From Anaerocolumna sp. AGMB13025 (lineage in GTDB: Bacteria; Bacillota; Clostridia; Lachnospirales; Lachnospiraceae), in NCBI RefSeq assembly GCF_029689925.1, contig NZ_CP121445.1, forward strand, positions 5,626,501 to 5,690,500: a stretch of DNA of 64,000 bases, written 5' to 3'. A model generated the notes under the pieces. It was not told where the DNA came from and ran no database searches. It saw nothing but the letters and a program-made list of their open reading frames with translations. Position numbers and translations under genes: made by a program. This document shows, piece after piece, positions 1 through 7,987 of the stretch (the first letter of the stretch is position 1; each line of letters begins with the position of its first letter).

Positions 1-91
1 ATAGCTTCAGTTGCCCTACGGGCAAGATTCAGCTCTGAAATTGTATTATTTGCATGATATAGAATTACGATATTCGAGTTTCGCAATTACC
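1..91. repeat. Dispersed palindromic repeat, copy A (cut by window edge)
   Basis: The first about 47 bases match the reverse complement of the repeat at 26416-26568 almost base for base (ATAGCTTCAGTTGCCCT, then GGGCAAGATTCAGCTCTG after two differing bases). The copy ends in the same terminal arm, AGTTTCGCAATTACC. The left half lies outside the window. Confidence 0.75.
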
Positions 92-221
92 TTTGTAAAA
101 CCAGTTCTGAATTCTTTGTATTTACTTAACTGCATTAAGTTTACTACCCCTGCCGTCTTATGAATATCAACTATTTTTTGTTTTTATATGCACTATTTTA
201 ATTTTTGTTGTGATAATGAAC

Positions 222-260
222 AAAAAGCCTTTAAATGATATATCATTTAAAGGCTTTTTT
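222..260. terminator. Bidirectional rho-independent terminator
   Basis: An essentially perfect inverted repeat, AAAAAGCCTTTAAATGAT against ATCATTTAAAGGCTTTTT, with A-rich and T-rich outer ends. It lies 35 bases past the stop of the minus-strand response regulator and would end that operon. Confidence 0.8.
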
Positions 261-294
261 GCTATACTAATTGGATTGTTAAATTTTTAATTCA

Positions 295-1890
295 TTAATT
301 TTCACGAAACTCGTTTGGAGTACAACCGACATACTTCTTAAAAGTACGCATGAAATAACTGACGTTATTAAAACCACAGTTATCGGATATATCAAGAATA
401 TTAAGCCTGGTTTCTTTTAAAAGCTTCTTGGCATAGTCCATTCTAAGGTTAATGATCTGCTTTGATATGGTCATTCCAAACTCCTTTTTGTAAGAAGCCG
501 ATAGATAACCCAAAGAAATACAAAATTGTTTTGATAAAAAATTCGTGCACAACTCACTATTGGTAAAATTATTCTCCACATAACTTTTAACTCCTGAGAG
601 TACCGACCTGGCATCTGCTGTTACTGCCATCCATTGGCTAAGAGCCGTGGTGATGGTTCTGCACAGACTCTCGATTAATTCTTCCCGGTTGGAGAACTGG
701 TCGATTATTGCACCGGATAAACATTCCGGACCCAGCATGGATACTACGCTTCCTCCAATTTTTTTAACACAGGTGCGGGCCAGAATGCAGATTAATTCCA
801 CATAAAGCATACGGATGTGCATAGCCATGCCTGGTACCTCAAAGGAAAATATCCTCCTTACCGTACAAAGTGTCTGCTTTAAATCATCTGCCGCCAACAG
901 GCACTGATACAATTTAAAATCCTCCTCCGGCAGATTAGCAGAAGCCACTTTCTCCCATTCACTCCAATAAAATACCCGGTTTGAGGGACTCTCTAAAGAA
1001 AGCCTTAAATCAAGGGCTTGTCTTGCCTGGGTTAATAACCCTCCGGATACCGAGTCTGACACTGCCGATACACCAATATGAAGCCCAACCTCAAGCTTTT
1101 GGCTTACCTGCAGACATATATGTTCAAAGGTTTTTGCAAAGGTTTCCTCCGCCTTATTTGATTTTAGTTCGGAAGAAGCTGCAATTACTGTTATCTGCTG
1201 ATTCTGTGCAAAATTATTCAGGCTTATAAACCAGGAACCGCCGGTTTCTCTAATTATATTCTGAACCTTCTGGCGCAGCCTGTCGTAATACAGCCGGAAG
1301 CTTTCGTTTTCCCCTTCTTCTGTCTTATTTATTGATAGTCGAAGGATACCCATCTGATAAAAATTTGCCTTTTCAGGAAATAAGGCTGCCACAGGAAAAT
1401 CAAGATTTGTTTCCATTCCATTTAAGAAGGCAAACAACTGCTCCTTCTGCCGTTCATCCAGGGAATACTCCACTGATTTTTCAAAGTATACCGGAATTTG
1501 AAATAAATTTCTCTGATGCATTACTCTCGCTACTGCCTTTGATAAGGCTGCTGTCAATTCTTCCTGCCTTACCGGCTTAAGAAGATACTCAATTACATCT
1601 AATGCAATGGCTTCTTTTGCAAAGGAAAATTCCGGGTAACCCGAAATTAAGATTGTAACTATCTCCGCAGAGGCGCTTTTTGCTGTCCTTACCAAATCAA
1701 TTCCGCTCATTTCTCCCATCATAATATCTGTCAGCAGAATATCTGGCTTATGTTCTCTAATCATGTCAAGTGCCTCCTCTGCCGAAGAAGCTTCTATTAC
1801 CCATTTAAAATAGAAGCCGCTCCGGCTTACCTTATATAAAATATCTTCACGGGCCAGTTTCTCATCATCCGCTATTAATATACTAAGCAC
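295..1890 (-). CDS. YesN-type response regulator (REC plus AraC HTH)
   Basis: Two-component response regulator of 531 residues. An N-terminal receiver domain has the acidic pair D8/D9, phospho-acceptor D55 in LLTDIM, and K105 in LLKPV. A long linker of about 300 residues follows, and the last 100 residues are an AraC-type double helix-turn-helix ending in YFMRTFKKYVGCTPNEFREN. The start is GTG with GGAGG eight bases upstream. It lies 26 bases after the sensor kinase at 1917-3767, so the two form one operon. Such pairs usually control extracellular carbohydrate uptake genes (family knowledge). No transporter adjoins this pair inside the window, so its target is unknown and may lie left of position 1. 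Confidence 0.9.
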   Translation of the reverse strand: MLSILIADDEKLAREDILYKVSRSGFYFKWVIEASSAEEALDMIREHKPDILLTDIMMGEMSGIDLVRTAKSASAEIVTILISGYPEFSFAKEAIALDVIEYLLKPVRQEELTAALSKAVARVMHQRNLFQIPVYFEKSVEYSLDERQKEQLFAFLNGMETNLDFPVAALFPEKANFYQMGILRLSINKTEEGENESFRLYYDRLRQKVQNIIRETGGSWFISLNNFAQNQQITVIAASSELKSNKAEETFAKTFEHICLQVSQKLEVGLHIGVSAVSDSVSGGLLTQARQALDLRLSLESPSNRVFYWSEWEKVASANLPEEDFKLYQCLLAADDLKQTLCTVRRIFSFEVPGMAMHIRMLYVELICILARTCVKKIGGSVVSMLGPECLSGAIIDQFSNREELIESLCRTITTALSQWMAVTADARSVLSGVKSYVENNFTNSELCTNFLSKQFCISLGYLSASYKKEFGMTISKQIINLRMDYAKKLLKETRLNILDISDNCGFNNVSYFMRTFKKYVGCTPNEFREN

Positions 1891-1916
1891 ACTCTTACCT
1901 CCGCTTCTTTTCTAGT

Positions 1917-3767
1917 TTAACTCTTTCCACAGGACATTTTTATGGATACACATGCCCCCTTTCCTTCCCCTTCGCTCTTTATCTGCAAACCATAGCCTGC
2001 ACCATACTCAAGACGTATCCGGTGATGCACATTTAACAGTCCGATACTTCCATTACTTAAGACCGCAGTTGTCATTCTGGACTCTGATTCCTCAATCTGC
2101 CCCTGTATGGACGACAGCTTTTCTTTAGAAATTCCCCTGCCGTTATCCTCTATGGTTATAATCAGATCCCCCTTCTCCTGCACTGCTAAAACCCGTATCT
2201 GTCTGTCTCCCTCCCTTTCCGTCATCCGGTTTTTAAAGCCATGCTTAAAGGCATTTTCTATAAGAGGCTGCAGTATCAGTTTGGGGACCTGATAGTCATA
2301 AAGAGCTTCTTCTATATTTACCTGATAAGTAAAGGCATTCTGGTATCGAATGCTTTGAATATACAGATAATCCGAAATATTCCTAAGTTCATCCTTAAGC
2401 GTCACTTTCTGCTTTGTCACTTCGGAGGAATACCGGAACATGGAGGAAAGGGCGGCAATCATTTCACTGATACTGTCAGCCCCCTCCACACATGCCATTG
2501 CTGAAATGGTATTTAACGTATTATAAAGAAAATGTGGATTAATGCAGGCAATCAATGCCTGTTGATGGGCTGCCATTACCTGCATTTTAGCAGTATACTC
2601 CTCCTGTATTAAGGTCTGTATCCGCCTTTGCATCTTAAAGAGATGACGCTCAATCCTTGCAAGCTCATCCTTTCCTCCAATTGGTTCCGGCAGCTGTAAG
2701 TCCTTTTCATCGAATTTATCCATACGTACGATAAGCAGATTTAATTTTTTCTGATAGAGCCAATTGGATAAAAGCAATAAAACCATCATGGATAGCAAAA
2801 GGATTGCCGTTGCGTAGATTGCTCTGGCGCCATCGGACTTTTCCATCTGCTTTGGATTAAATAAGACCGCAGCCGTTACATCTATGGAAGCAATTTGTCT
2901 GGTCAAGATGTTATAATACTCGGTTTTTCCCTGATCGCCGGTAAGCTTAACCTTTTCCGTCAGTTTTCCGCCCGGAGATGCCTTTTTGTAAGTGTCCATA
3001 ATCTGTTTACGTATCAATGTCTTTTCCCCATCAGGCAGTAAGGGGGAATATTCATAAACAATACGTCCGGTTCTATTATCAAAAAGATAAACAAGGGTCT
3101 CGGAACCTTCATAGGGCATAAACAGATTGCCGGTATCTACCGTTATGGTCTGGCAGCAGTAGCCTTTTCCCCAGGCACCGGAGATAGAATTATAATTATT
3201 GATAATTCCGGCCAGGGTTAGGTGATTGGTGCGGGTTACGGTAGAATAACTATACCACCACTGAGGGCTCTTTCCTGCTAATTCCTTAAACCACTCCTTG
3301 CCTTTTATCTTATTGATATCCCAAAAATAATAGCCGTCTGCCGGCAGATATGTATATAACCGCTGTCCGATCACCTCCTGGGACTGATAAAGAAAAAAAG
3401 TCATTTCATTGATTCTCTGACCCAGTTCTTTTCCCAGGATAACCATTTCGGAGCGGGTAACTTTATCGTTAAAAATATTATCCCTTAAGTCATTGCTCAT
3501 AGAAACTACTCCCATAGCTGTAACATAATTGGATAATTTATCTTCAATCCCTGAAATATACTGGTCTGCAGAATTATTCTGGATGTCGTAAAGTTCTTTG
3601 TTTACCTTCACCAGATAGTTCTGCACCAGATACCACATCCCCAGGGATACAATAAATACAATTACGATGGTAATCATCAGCATAGAGTGCATGGAGGTAA
3701 CTACCATAAACTTCTGTATTCCCCATTTTCTTGTCTTTTCAAACTTCCTGTGCTGTCTTCCCGCCAT
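1917..3767 (-). CDS. YesM-type sensor histidine kinase
   Basis: Membrane sensor kinase of 616 residues. One membrane helix lies near residues 18-42 and a second near 317-338, enclosing an extracytoplasmic sensing region of about 270 residues. A HAMP-like linker follows, then a His_kinase domain with phospho-accepting His411 in NPHFLYNTLN, and an ATPase domain with LIENAFKHG and EDNGRGIS. These are hallmarks of the YesM/LytS-like kinase group that pairs with YesN regulators. It is first in a two-gene operon with the regulator at 295-1890. The ligand cannot be read from sequence; sugars are usual for this group. Confidence 0.9.
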   Translation of the reverse strand: MAGRQHRKFEKTRKWGIQKFMVVTSMHSMLMITIVIVFIVSLGMWYLVQNYLVKVNKELYDIQNNSADQYISGIEDKLSNYVTAMGVVSMSNDLRDNIFNDKVTRSEMVILGKELGQRINEMTFFLYQSQEVIGQRLYTYLPADGYYFWDINKIKGKEWFKELAGKSPQWWYSYSTVTRTNHLTLAGIINNYNSISGAWGKGYCCQTITVDTGNLFMPYEGSETLVYLFDNRTGRIVYEYSPLLPDGEKTLIRKQIMDTYKKASPGGKLTEKVKLTGDQGKTEYYNILTRQIASIDVTAAVLFNPKQMEKSDGARAIYATAILLLSMMVLLLLSNWLYQKKLNLLIVRMDKFDEKDLQLPEPIGGKDELARIERHLFKMQRRIQTLIQEEYTAKMQVMAAHQQALIACINPHFLYNTLNTISAMACVEGADSISEMIAALSSMFRYSSEVTKQKVTLKDELRNISDYLYIQSIRYQNAFTYQVNIEEALYDYQVPKLILQPLIENAFKHGFKNRMTEREGDRQIRVLAVQEKGDLIITIEDNGRGISKEKLSSIQGQIEESESRMTTAVLSNGSIGLLNVHHRIRLEYGAGYGLQIKSEGEGKGACVSIKMSCGKS

Positions 3768-3827
3768 ATCCCCAACCTTCTTTCGCTATTATTGTTTCGA
3801 GAGATTTTTTCCAGAATTATCTTACTA

Positions 3828-3836
3828 ATTATAGCA
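3828..3836 (-). promoter_or_regulatory. Extended -10 element upstream of the sensor kinase
   Basis: Read on the minus strand the sequence is TGCTATAAT, an extended -10 hexamer. It lies about 60 bases before the kinase start at 3767. No good -35 is visible, which would fit activator dependence. Confidence 0.4.
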
Positions 3837-3977
3837 TCCTGTATTTGTCATTACTAGTCCGATGTTAAAACATACGTTATTAACAAATTTATTGAGGTAG
3901 AATTTGTGCAATATGCCTGACTGTTTTTGTTTTCTCTTGTAAGATCTAGTCTTATATATTGATAGCAATCCAATATT

Positions 3978-4060
3978 ATTTACATATATTGTTAATATTT
4001 TTATTACAGCTTGACTTGTTTATATGTGTTGTCATATAATATTTACATATATTTACATAT
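3978..4060 (+). promoter_or_regulatory. Sigma-A promoter with ATTTACATAT repeats, driving the peptide/radical SAM locus
   Basis: TTGACT (4011-4016), an 18-base spacer and TATAAT (4035-4040) make a near-consensus promoter pointing at the peptide gene. ATTTACATAT occurs as a perfect tandem pair at 4041-4050 and 4051-4060, over the expected transcription start, and once more at 3978-3987. This placement suits a repressor operator. The leader before the peptide start would be about 215 bases. Confidence 0.6.
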
Positions 4061-4264
4061 TGTTTTACTGCTTCATTCCCTTAAAGTACTGGTATTTGTT
4101 GTAGCGCTAAATTGAACTATACATTGGTTTGTTGAATTAATAGCAGAGCTTTTGTTTTGGCGTTCCCGCAAGGTACATGCCATCATATGATTTTTGATAG
4201 ATGACCATATGGATATAGTATCTAAGGTTATTTATATATACTTAATATGGAAGGAGGGATTCCT

Positions 4265-4348
4265 ATGTTTATAGTAAAGGAAAAGAAAGCTGAAAGCTCT
4301 TTGAGCAGTGTATGGCCTGCAGGTTTTTGTGTACAAGGCTGCGATTAA
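4265..4348 (+). CDS. Candidate RiPP precursor peptide (27 residues)
   Basis: A small reading frame of 27 codons too short for usual gene callers. It has an excellent ribosome site, AAGGAGGGA, seven bases before its ATG, the best in this region. The product begins MFIVKEKKAESS, a charged leader-like stretch, and ends VWPAGFCVQGCD, a short core-like tail with Cys22, Cys26 and an aromatic/Gly-rich context. It lies 258 bases upstream of a radical SAM/SPASM enzyme with a PqqD-like domain, on the same strand and behind the same promoter. That arrangement is typical of precursor and maturase pairs such as sactipeptides, ranthipeptides or streptide-like peptides (family knowledge). I do not recognise the peptide family. 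The function is inferred from context only. Confidence 0.55.
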   Translation: MFIVKEKKAESSLSSVWPAGFCVQGCD

Positions 4349-4606
4349 TACATAATTAGGAGTTAATAACCATTGCGGAGGGACTGCTGCGAAGCAAATA
4401 AGCGGCTGAATCGGTCTTAGTTTTTTGCAACAGCCTCTTCTCTTTGGACTAGCAGACATATTTCGTGTCATCCCCTAGAGGTTTTATAGATCATTAGGAA
4501 TTCAACTTGATACAATGAACGCAGGAGTATACCTTCTGCCCATCCGGGCAAAAAATACCATAGAAAGGGAAAAGGTATCATTAAAATACATGATACCGGT
4601 GATAAC
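4349..4606 (+). other. Spacer between candidate precursor and radical SAM gene, possible attenuator
   Basis: No convincing gene lies here. GGACTGCTGC (4381-4390) can pair imperfectly, using G-U pairs, with GCGGCTGAATCGGTC (4402-4416). Six T follow at 4421-4426, which could act as a weak attenuator giving more precursor than enzyme. A 33-codon frame (4515-4616) overlaps the enzyme start in another frame and has no ribosome site. Confidence 0.3.
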
Positions 4607-5866
4607 ATGCATTTAACTTGGGATATCACTACAAGGTGCAACTTAAGATGTAAACATTGCGGTGCCATTTCACTGGTGGAGCAAAATAAACCCGAATATA
4701 AAAACTGGAAAAAAGTAATTGACTATGTCAGCACATTTGTTGATCACATGACTTTGTTAGGGGGTGAACCCCTCTTACATCCTGAGATAGAAGAAATAAT
4801 ACATTATGCCTGTTCTTACGGAATTAAAGTGTCTCTTATTACCAATGGACAGGCTGAGGGCAGCTTAGTTGATGCCATTATGAAGCATCCGATTGCCTCC
4901 ATTTTTGTCAGTATGGAAGGGCTTTTAGATAGTCACGACCAAGTAAGAGGTACCGGAACCTGGAAAAAGGCAATGGATACCTTAAAGCATTTAACCTATC
5001 TGAATAAATACAAATCACCCCGTACCCAAATAGGTGTAAATATTGTTGCCAATAAACTGAACCGGCATGAAATCCTAGACTTTATGGAATCCACCAAAGA
5101 GTTAGGTATCCGCTACCAGATCTCCTCCCTGGCTTTAAAAGGGAATGCAGATATCAATCAGGATCTGCTTGCAATCAGCACCGGGGAAGTCCTAGACCTT
5201 TTCGAAGAAATCGCACAATATCATGCCGGTAACCCTGGCATGAAAATAAATATATTAAATGATTACCCTATCTTCAAGGAATACCTGAATAAAAAATATG
5301 GTACGGATTATAGAATAAAAGGCTTTACCTGCGATGCATTAACTGGTGCTATTTATGCAGATCCCAACGGGAATATAAGTACTTGCCAGAATCACAGTGA
5401 TATGAAACTGAATATGGAAGAATATCATGATTGGAATGAGGACTTTCCTGTTTTCGAACCATTCTTACAACTCTTACATAAAAAGAACACTAACACCGTA
5501 TGCACTCCATGTAAATACAAGGATGTATGCATACCTTGTCCCTATAATTCTTCCCCTGAACTCCCTGAGTTTTGTATCGAAGTCATGAATCGGACAAGCA
5601 GCCTGACCCTTCCCTTGCAGGCGAAATTCCGGCTGAACAAACCATATTCCATTATTGAATCGGAAAACCGCTATGAAATTGTCTATCCAAATCTGGGGCT
5701 GAACACAGAATATACCACCGAAGGTATTAAGATCTTAAAAGCAATCAGGGAATATAAAACCCTGAAAGAGATTGCAGAGGAAGTCATATTTCCTCCTGAG
5801 GTCGTATACGAATTTTTATCCCAGGAAAAAAAATCTTTAAAAGTTACTGAGCTTAGAACAATATAG
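4607..5866 (+). CDS. Radical SAM/SPASM peptide maturase with C-terminal PqqD-like domain
   Basis: Radical SAM enzyme of 419 residues. The CX3CX2C cluster motif is C11, C15, C18 (CNLRCKHC), followed by GGEP at 52-55. The C-terminal half carries a full seven-Cys SPASM pattern: C242, C260 (GX4C), C299, C302, C308, C311 and C323, enough for two auxiliary [4Fe-4S] clusters. Residues about 345-419 (TTEGIKILKAIREYKTLKEI and onward) resemble PqqD/RRE domains that bind RiPP leader peptides. The predicted reaction is SAM-dependent cross-linking or modification of the peptide at 4265-4348. The ATG lacks a clear ribosome site and the protein begins right at the first barrel strand, so the true start may be upstream or altered. 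Confidence 0.85.
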   Translation: MHLTWDITTRCNLRCKHCGAISLVEQNKPEYKNWKKVIDYVSTFVDHMTLLGGEPLLHPEIEEIIHYACSYGIKVSLITNGQAEGSLVDAIMKHPIASIFVSMEGLLDSHDQVRGTGTWKKAMDTLKHLTYLNKYKSPRTQIGVNIVANKLNRHEILDFMESTKELGIRYQISSLALKGNADINQDLLAISTGEVLDLFEEIAQYHAGNPGMKINILNDYPIFKEYLNKKYGTDYRIKGFTCDALTGAIYADPNGNISTCQNHSDMKLNMEEYHDWNEDFPVFEPFLQLLHKKNTNTVCTPCKYKDVCIPCPYNSSPELPEFCIEVMNRTSSLTLPLQAKFRLNKPYSIIESENRYEIVYPNLGLNTEYTTEGIKILKAIREYKTLKEIAEEVIFPPEVVYEFLSQEKKSLKVTELRTI

Positions 5867-5889
5867 ATCATCTAATATCAGAAGGCGCT

Positions 5890-5963
5890 CTTGGAGGCTC
5901 TGAAAATCAATGCCAGTTAACTATTAGTAAACGGCAAGCTGCATTGATTTTCAGAGCTGTCAA
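5890..5963. repeat. Long intergenic inverted repeat between convergent genes
   Basis: GCTCTGAAAATCAATGC (5897-5913) and its exact reverse complement (5941-5957) form a perfect 17-base stem with a 27-base loop, extended by CTTG/CAAG. It lies between the convergent radical SAM and thioredoxin genes. No T-run follows on either strand, so an intrinsic terminator role is doubtful. Confidence 0.55.
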
Positions 5964-5970
5964 GGGCAAT

Positions 5971-6747
5971 TTATTCCGTTGATAATAAGGTCTGATCGAT
6001 TATCTTTTTCATAATCTCCTTGGTCATCATACCGGAAACATAGCCAAATACATTCCCTTTCCTATCAATCATAAAGGTAGTCGGAAATGCAGATATGTAA
6101 TAATTATTCAGTATTTCTCCAGTCTCATCAAACAGAATGGGAAAGGTATAGCCATTATTCCCAATGAAATCCATAAGTAATTCTCTTTTCTCATCCTGAT
6201 TACTCGGATTTTCCTCACTTTTTGGATTGGCAATACCTAAAAATACTACCTTTTCTTTATTCTTATTATATTCTTTATAAAGCTCCTCAATATAAGACAT
6301 CTCATCCTTACAGGGCGGACACCAGGAGGCCCAGAAGTTTAAAAAAACCACCTGTCCCTTATAATCAGACAAAGTATGCTCCTTTCCGTACTGATCCGTT
6401 AGTGTAAAATCATAAGCAGGAATTACTGGTTTTTTCTTACGATTGATATCATTAAAATTCCCCTTTTCCTCCTTCGCGCCTTCCATAACCGGGGTGCTTT
6501 CCGGCCTGCCAATCCTTAAGGAATTAATATATCCCAGTGTACCGCTTTCCCATCCCATTATGGTCAAAACTTCAATAATAATCAGCAGTATTCCCACGGC
6601 ATTTACGGTATACCAAAAATATGTCCTCATACTTTTAAGAAATCCGGACACCCAGTCCCGTGTAAAAGAAAAATGCTTCAACATAAATAGTATTCTCTCT
6701 CTAATTATCCATTCTTTAAAAACATATAGAGAATTAGCTTCCTTCAT
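5971..6747 (-). CDS. TlpA/ResA-like membrane-anchored thioredoxin
   Basis: Thiol-disulfide oxidoreductase of 258 residues. An N-terminal membrane helix (about residues 46-64) anchors it. The extracytoplasmic domain from about residue 108 has AYDFTLTDQYGKEHTLSDYK, then NFWASWCPPCKDEM with active-site Cys143 and Cys146, and the cis-Pro region SAFPTTFMID. The layout matches the TlpA/ResA/peroxiredoxin-like group, which reduces disulfides outside the membrane. The first 40 residues look poorly conserved and the ATG has no clear ribosome site, so a later Met (residue 22 or 40) may be the start. It converges on the radical SAM gene, and a role in handling the Cys-containing peptide is only a guess. 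Confidence 0.85.
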   Translation of the reverse strand: MKEANSLYVFKEWIIRERILFMLKHFSFTRDWVSGFLKSMRTYFWYTVNAVGILLIIIEVLTIMGWESGTLGYINSLRIGRPESTPVMEGAKEEKGNFNDINRKKKPVIPAYDFTLTDQYGKEHTLSDYKGQVVFLNFWASWCPPCKDEMSYIEELYKEYNKNKEKVVFLGIANPKSEENPSNQDEKRELLMDFIGNNGYTFPILFDETGEILNNYYISAFPTTFMIDRKGNVFGYVSGMMTKEIMKKIIDQTLLSTE

Positions 6748-6796
6748 GCTTTATTTTTTTTAGATTTCATAGTTTTTCTTTTAAGAAGGTCCTAAA

Positions 6797-6907
6797 AATG
6801 CAATTAATACGAATTCTAAAGCCTCAGCCGCCCTTTAGGCTAGATTCCGCTTAGAAATTCGTATTAATTGCATGGTGTATGGATACAATATTGAAGTTTC
6901 GCACTTA
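6797..6907. repeat. Dispersed palindromic repeat, copy B
   Basis: GCAATTAATACGAATTCT near 6800 is mirrored by AGAAATTCGTATTAATTGC. The right arm ends in AGTTTCGCACTTAC. It aligns with the reverse complement of the copy at 26416-26568, including the central GCCTCAGCCGCCC part, but lacks the left outer arm. Its right end contains the stop codon of the minus-strand gene starting at 6905. Confidence 0.7.
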
Positions 6908-7987
6908 CTTGTCTCTTAAGGCAAGTATATGTACATACATATAAACCGCTATATGAAGTACTGTAATAACAGCCACTGTAAGAGAAAGCTTAGAGAGTTC
7001 ATTTAGCAGGAACATATCTTTAGGACCGGGATAAGCATACTTAAGTTCTTTTATTTCATCTTTCATATGCGTATACTGCTCCGACCAGTAACCGAAATCC
7101 GACCATTTTGTCGGTATCAGTTTTTCCGGAATATAGACCGGACTGCCTGTTAACTGATGTAGCAGGAAACAATAGGTGGCTATGATAGAGACCAGCATAA
7201 GACCATATAGCAGAAAAGTTTTTCGGGTAAGGATAGTTTTTTTATGTATATAATACTTAATTAATTGAAAAGAATAAAAAAACGTTAAGAACCAAATCGG
7301 TAAGGTTATGACAGAATGAACCAGCCGTCCGTAAAAATATCCGTCAAACAGCATATAATCCGAGGCTAACCCGTTTTGTAAGAGAAAATCCCCTGCCAGT
7401 GACTCACCTCTCTCCTTTTCCGAGAAGGTAAGTTCAAGATTGGGATATTCTATACTGTCTTTCTCGCCCTGAATTAAAAAAACCGGGTAATCTGTTTTTA
7501 TAATCCCCCGAAGGATATAGTTTTTCTTCTCATAAGTAACCACATTGGAAACCGCATATTCCGTACCGAATAATTCATAAGCGGTTTTAGAATCCAGCAC
7601 ACAGCCTCTTTTATCTCCCGGGTATACATAATTACCGCTAAGTAAAGTCATGGGAACCGTAACCTTCATATCCCCAGCGGCAATTATAACGGATACTTTC
7701 TGTTCCCGGCCCAGATACTCATTTATAACCTTTGCTTCTGGTATCCTTTTCCAGGCAGCAGTCTCTGGACAGGACGGGTCATTTCTCTCTTTTTCCTTGC
7801 TGAGTGCTTCCTTTATCTTCTTTTCCGTAATTCCTCCGTTTTTCAGCCGGATACTCACTGCAGTATACTGATTCCTTAGAAAGGAGGCGGTAAGAATTTG
7901 GGCACCGGTAAACCATATGGTTATAACTACTAAAAGAATAAGAATCACCATGTTTTTATTCTGCTTCATAGATCCGCACCCGGTCAC
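6905..7987 (-). CDS. Four-helix membrane protein, FtsX/MacB-like permease
   Basis: Membrane protein of up to 360 residues. A helix near residues 12-32 precedes an extracytoplasmic region of about 200 residues containing YVYPGDKRGCVLDSKTAYEL and ILRGIIKTDYPVF, reminiscent of the MacB core domain of FtsX-like permeases. Three more helices follow near residues 229-245, 259-280 and 333-355. The order of one helix, a large outer domain and three helices fits the FtsX/MacB fold, but this is read by eye. It overlaps the HlyD-like gene by 32 bases. The frame opens with GTG at 7987, while ATG at 7969 is an equally likely start. It is last in the operon and no MacB-type ATPase is nearby. Confidence 0.5.
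   Translation of the reverse strand: MTGCGSMKQNKNMVILILLVVITIWFTGAQILTASFLRNQYTAVSIRLKNGGITEKKIKEALSKEKERNDPSCPETAAWKRIPEAKVINEYLGREQKVSVIIAAGDMKVTVPMTLLSGNYVYPGDKRGCVLDSKTAYELFGTEYAVSNVVTYEKKNYILRGIIKTDYPVFLIQGEKDSIEYPNLELTFSEKERGESLAGDFLLQNGLASDYMLFDGYFYGRLVHSVITLPIWFLTFFYSFQLIKYYIHKKTILTRKTFLLYGLMLVSIIATYCFLLHQLTGSPVYIPEKLIPTKWSDFGYWSEQYTHMKDEIKELKYAYPGPKDMFLLNELSKLSLTVAVITVLHIAVYMYVHILALRDK

Noticed and set aside
4373..4420. A 15-codon TTG frame with two Cys (DCCEANKR) after an AGGAG site, as a second precursor peptide
   Set aside because: It is very short, has a TTG start at ten-base spacing and lacks a leader-like part. Support is too weak beside the peptide at 4265.
4232..4668. Two minus-strand reading frames (4232-4471 and 4468-4668)
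   Set aside because: They lie opposite the candidate peptide and the radical SAM start, have no ribosome sites and give no recognisable protein. They are shadows.
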